Below are positions 63,802 to 64,000 of a DNA stretch of 64,000 bases, in pieces. A program made the position numbers and the translations under genes. Where the stretch lies: contig JBBQZO010000001.1 in the NCBI GenBank assembly GCA_038207625.1, forward strand, positions 248,001-312,000, written 5' to 3'. Under the pieces are notes generated by a model that was not told where the DNA came from, made no database searches, and saw only the letters and a program-made list of their open reading frames with translations. Origin of the DNA: JBBQZO01 sp038207625 (GTDB lineage Bacteria > Pseudomonadota > Gammaproteobacteria > Burkholderiales > Burkholderiaceae_D). Each line of letters opens with the position of its first letter. The stretch's first letter is position 1.

Positions 63802-64000
63802 TTAATGGGCCTGGCCGAGATAGGCGTTGATCACGTCCGGGTTGCTGCGCACCTGATCTGGTGTGCCGTCGCCGATTTTTTTGCCGTAGTCGAGCACCAC
63901 GACGCGATCCGAAATATCCATCACCACCCCCATGTCGTGCTCGATCAGCACGATGGTGGTGCCGAACTGGTCGTTGACGTCGAGGATGAAGCGGCACATG
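63802..64000 (-). CDS. LivG-type ABC transporter ATP-binding protein, truncated by window edge
   Basis: Only the C-terminal 65 or so residues are inside the window; the gene continues beyond position 64000. The visible part (GTTIVLIEHDMGVVMDISDR, then VVVLDYGKKIGDGTPDQV) contains the switch-region His of an ABC ATPase and the typical LivG C-terminus. It lies 10 bp upstream of livH. Confidence 0.85.
   Translation of the reverse strand, partial: MCRFILDVNDQFGTTIVLIEHDMGVVMDISDRVVVLDYGKKIGDGTPDQVRSNPDVINAYLGQAH

Overview
The window is GC-rich chromosomal DNA with dense, short-spaced genes. The protein families point to a betaproteobacterium of the Oxalobacteraceae (Massilia/Duganella/Janthinobacterium type): two PEP-CTERM sorting-signal proteins, a type IV prepilin, SlmA near ArgB, a MocR-type regulator, PHA-depolymerase-like esterases and RAYT-type palindromes. 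This assignment is inferred from gene content, not from a search. No rRNA, prophage, complete transposase gene or CRISPR array is visible. One tRNA (Thr, GGT) is present.

Layout. 1-4.8 kb: PEP-CTERM proteins, a PAP2 phosphatase, a prepilin and a ZntB/CorA metal transporter. 4.8-10 kb: a three-gene ABC exporter-like operon whose leader carries a textbook sigma-54 -24/-12 promoter and, about 100 bp further upstream, an array of four alternating CTGTTC/GAACAG half-sites spaced 12 bp apart. 10-13.5 kb: a CoA-binding protein, a PPK2-family kinase, then a compact bufferin operon (Cys-rich precursor, MNIO/DUF692 maturase, DUF2063 partner) behind a candidate ECF promoter. 13.5-19.6 kb: degenerate HD-GYP protein, MocR regulator, PHA-depolymerase-like esterase, glutathione peroxidase, lipase-like hydrolase. 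19.6-20.1 kb: repeat-rich spacer. 20-26 kb: GlxA/FtrA-type regulator, SRPBCC protein, acetyltransferases, class A beta-lactamase and small stress-type proteins. 26-31.4 kb: fused PabB-PabC, SlmA, HAD nucleotidase, TraB/GumN protein, tRNA-Thr, ArgB. 31.5-33 kb: sigma factor, zinc anti-sigma factor, CWC-type Cys-rich protein, low-molecular-weight phosphatase. 33-39.5 kb: lipoprotein plus S41 protease, a large hybrid histidine kinase translationally coupled to an HD-GYP response regulator, and a SemiSWEET. 39.6-48 kb: divergent MBL hydrolase/LysR pair, a subtilase with a separate I9-like small protein, a LysE/GNAT/XRE-cupin set and a serine hydrolase. 48.5-57.4 kb: PHB-depolymerase-like esterase, CopG protein, an overlapping thioesterase/DUF1289/membrane/MBL operon, nitronate monooxygenase, a DUF2892-ECF pair, a ParD/ParE-type toxin-antitoxin pair with a perfect operator palindrome, an isochorismatase-like protein, a phosphoesterase and a phosphoribosyltransferase. 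57.5-64 kb: a branched-chain amino-acid-type (HAAT) ABC transporter linked to a phenylacetate-CoA-ligase-like enzyme, with the two permease genes separated by a 447-bp block of REP-like palindromes.

Strongest leads: the sigma-54-controlled ABC operon (promoter and phased operator both visible, no enhancer-binding regulator in the window), the bufferin copper-handling RiPP operon, the subtilase/I9-like pair, and two families of hairpin repeats. Some start codons were moved downstream of the longest reading frame where a ribosome-binding site, promoter or protein family supported it. All functional calls come from motif reading without database searches.
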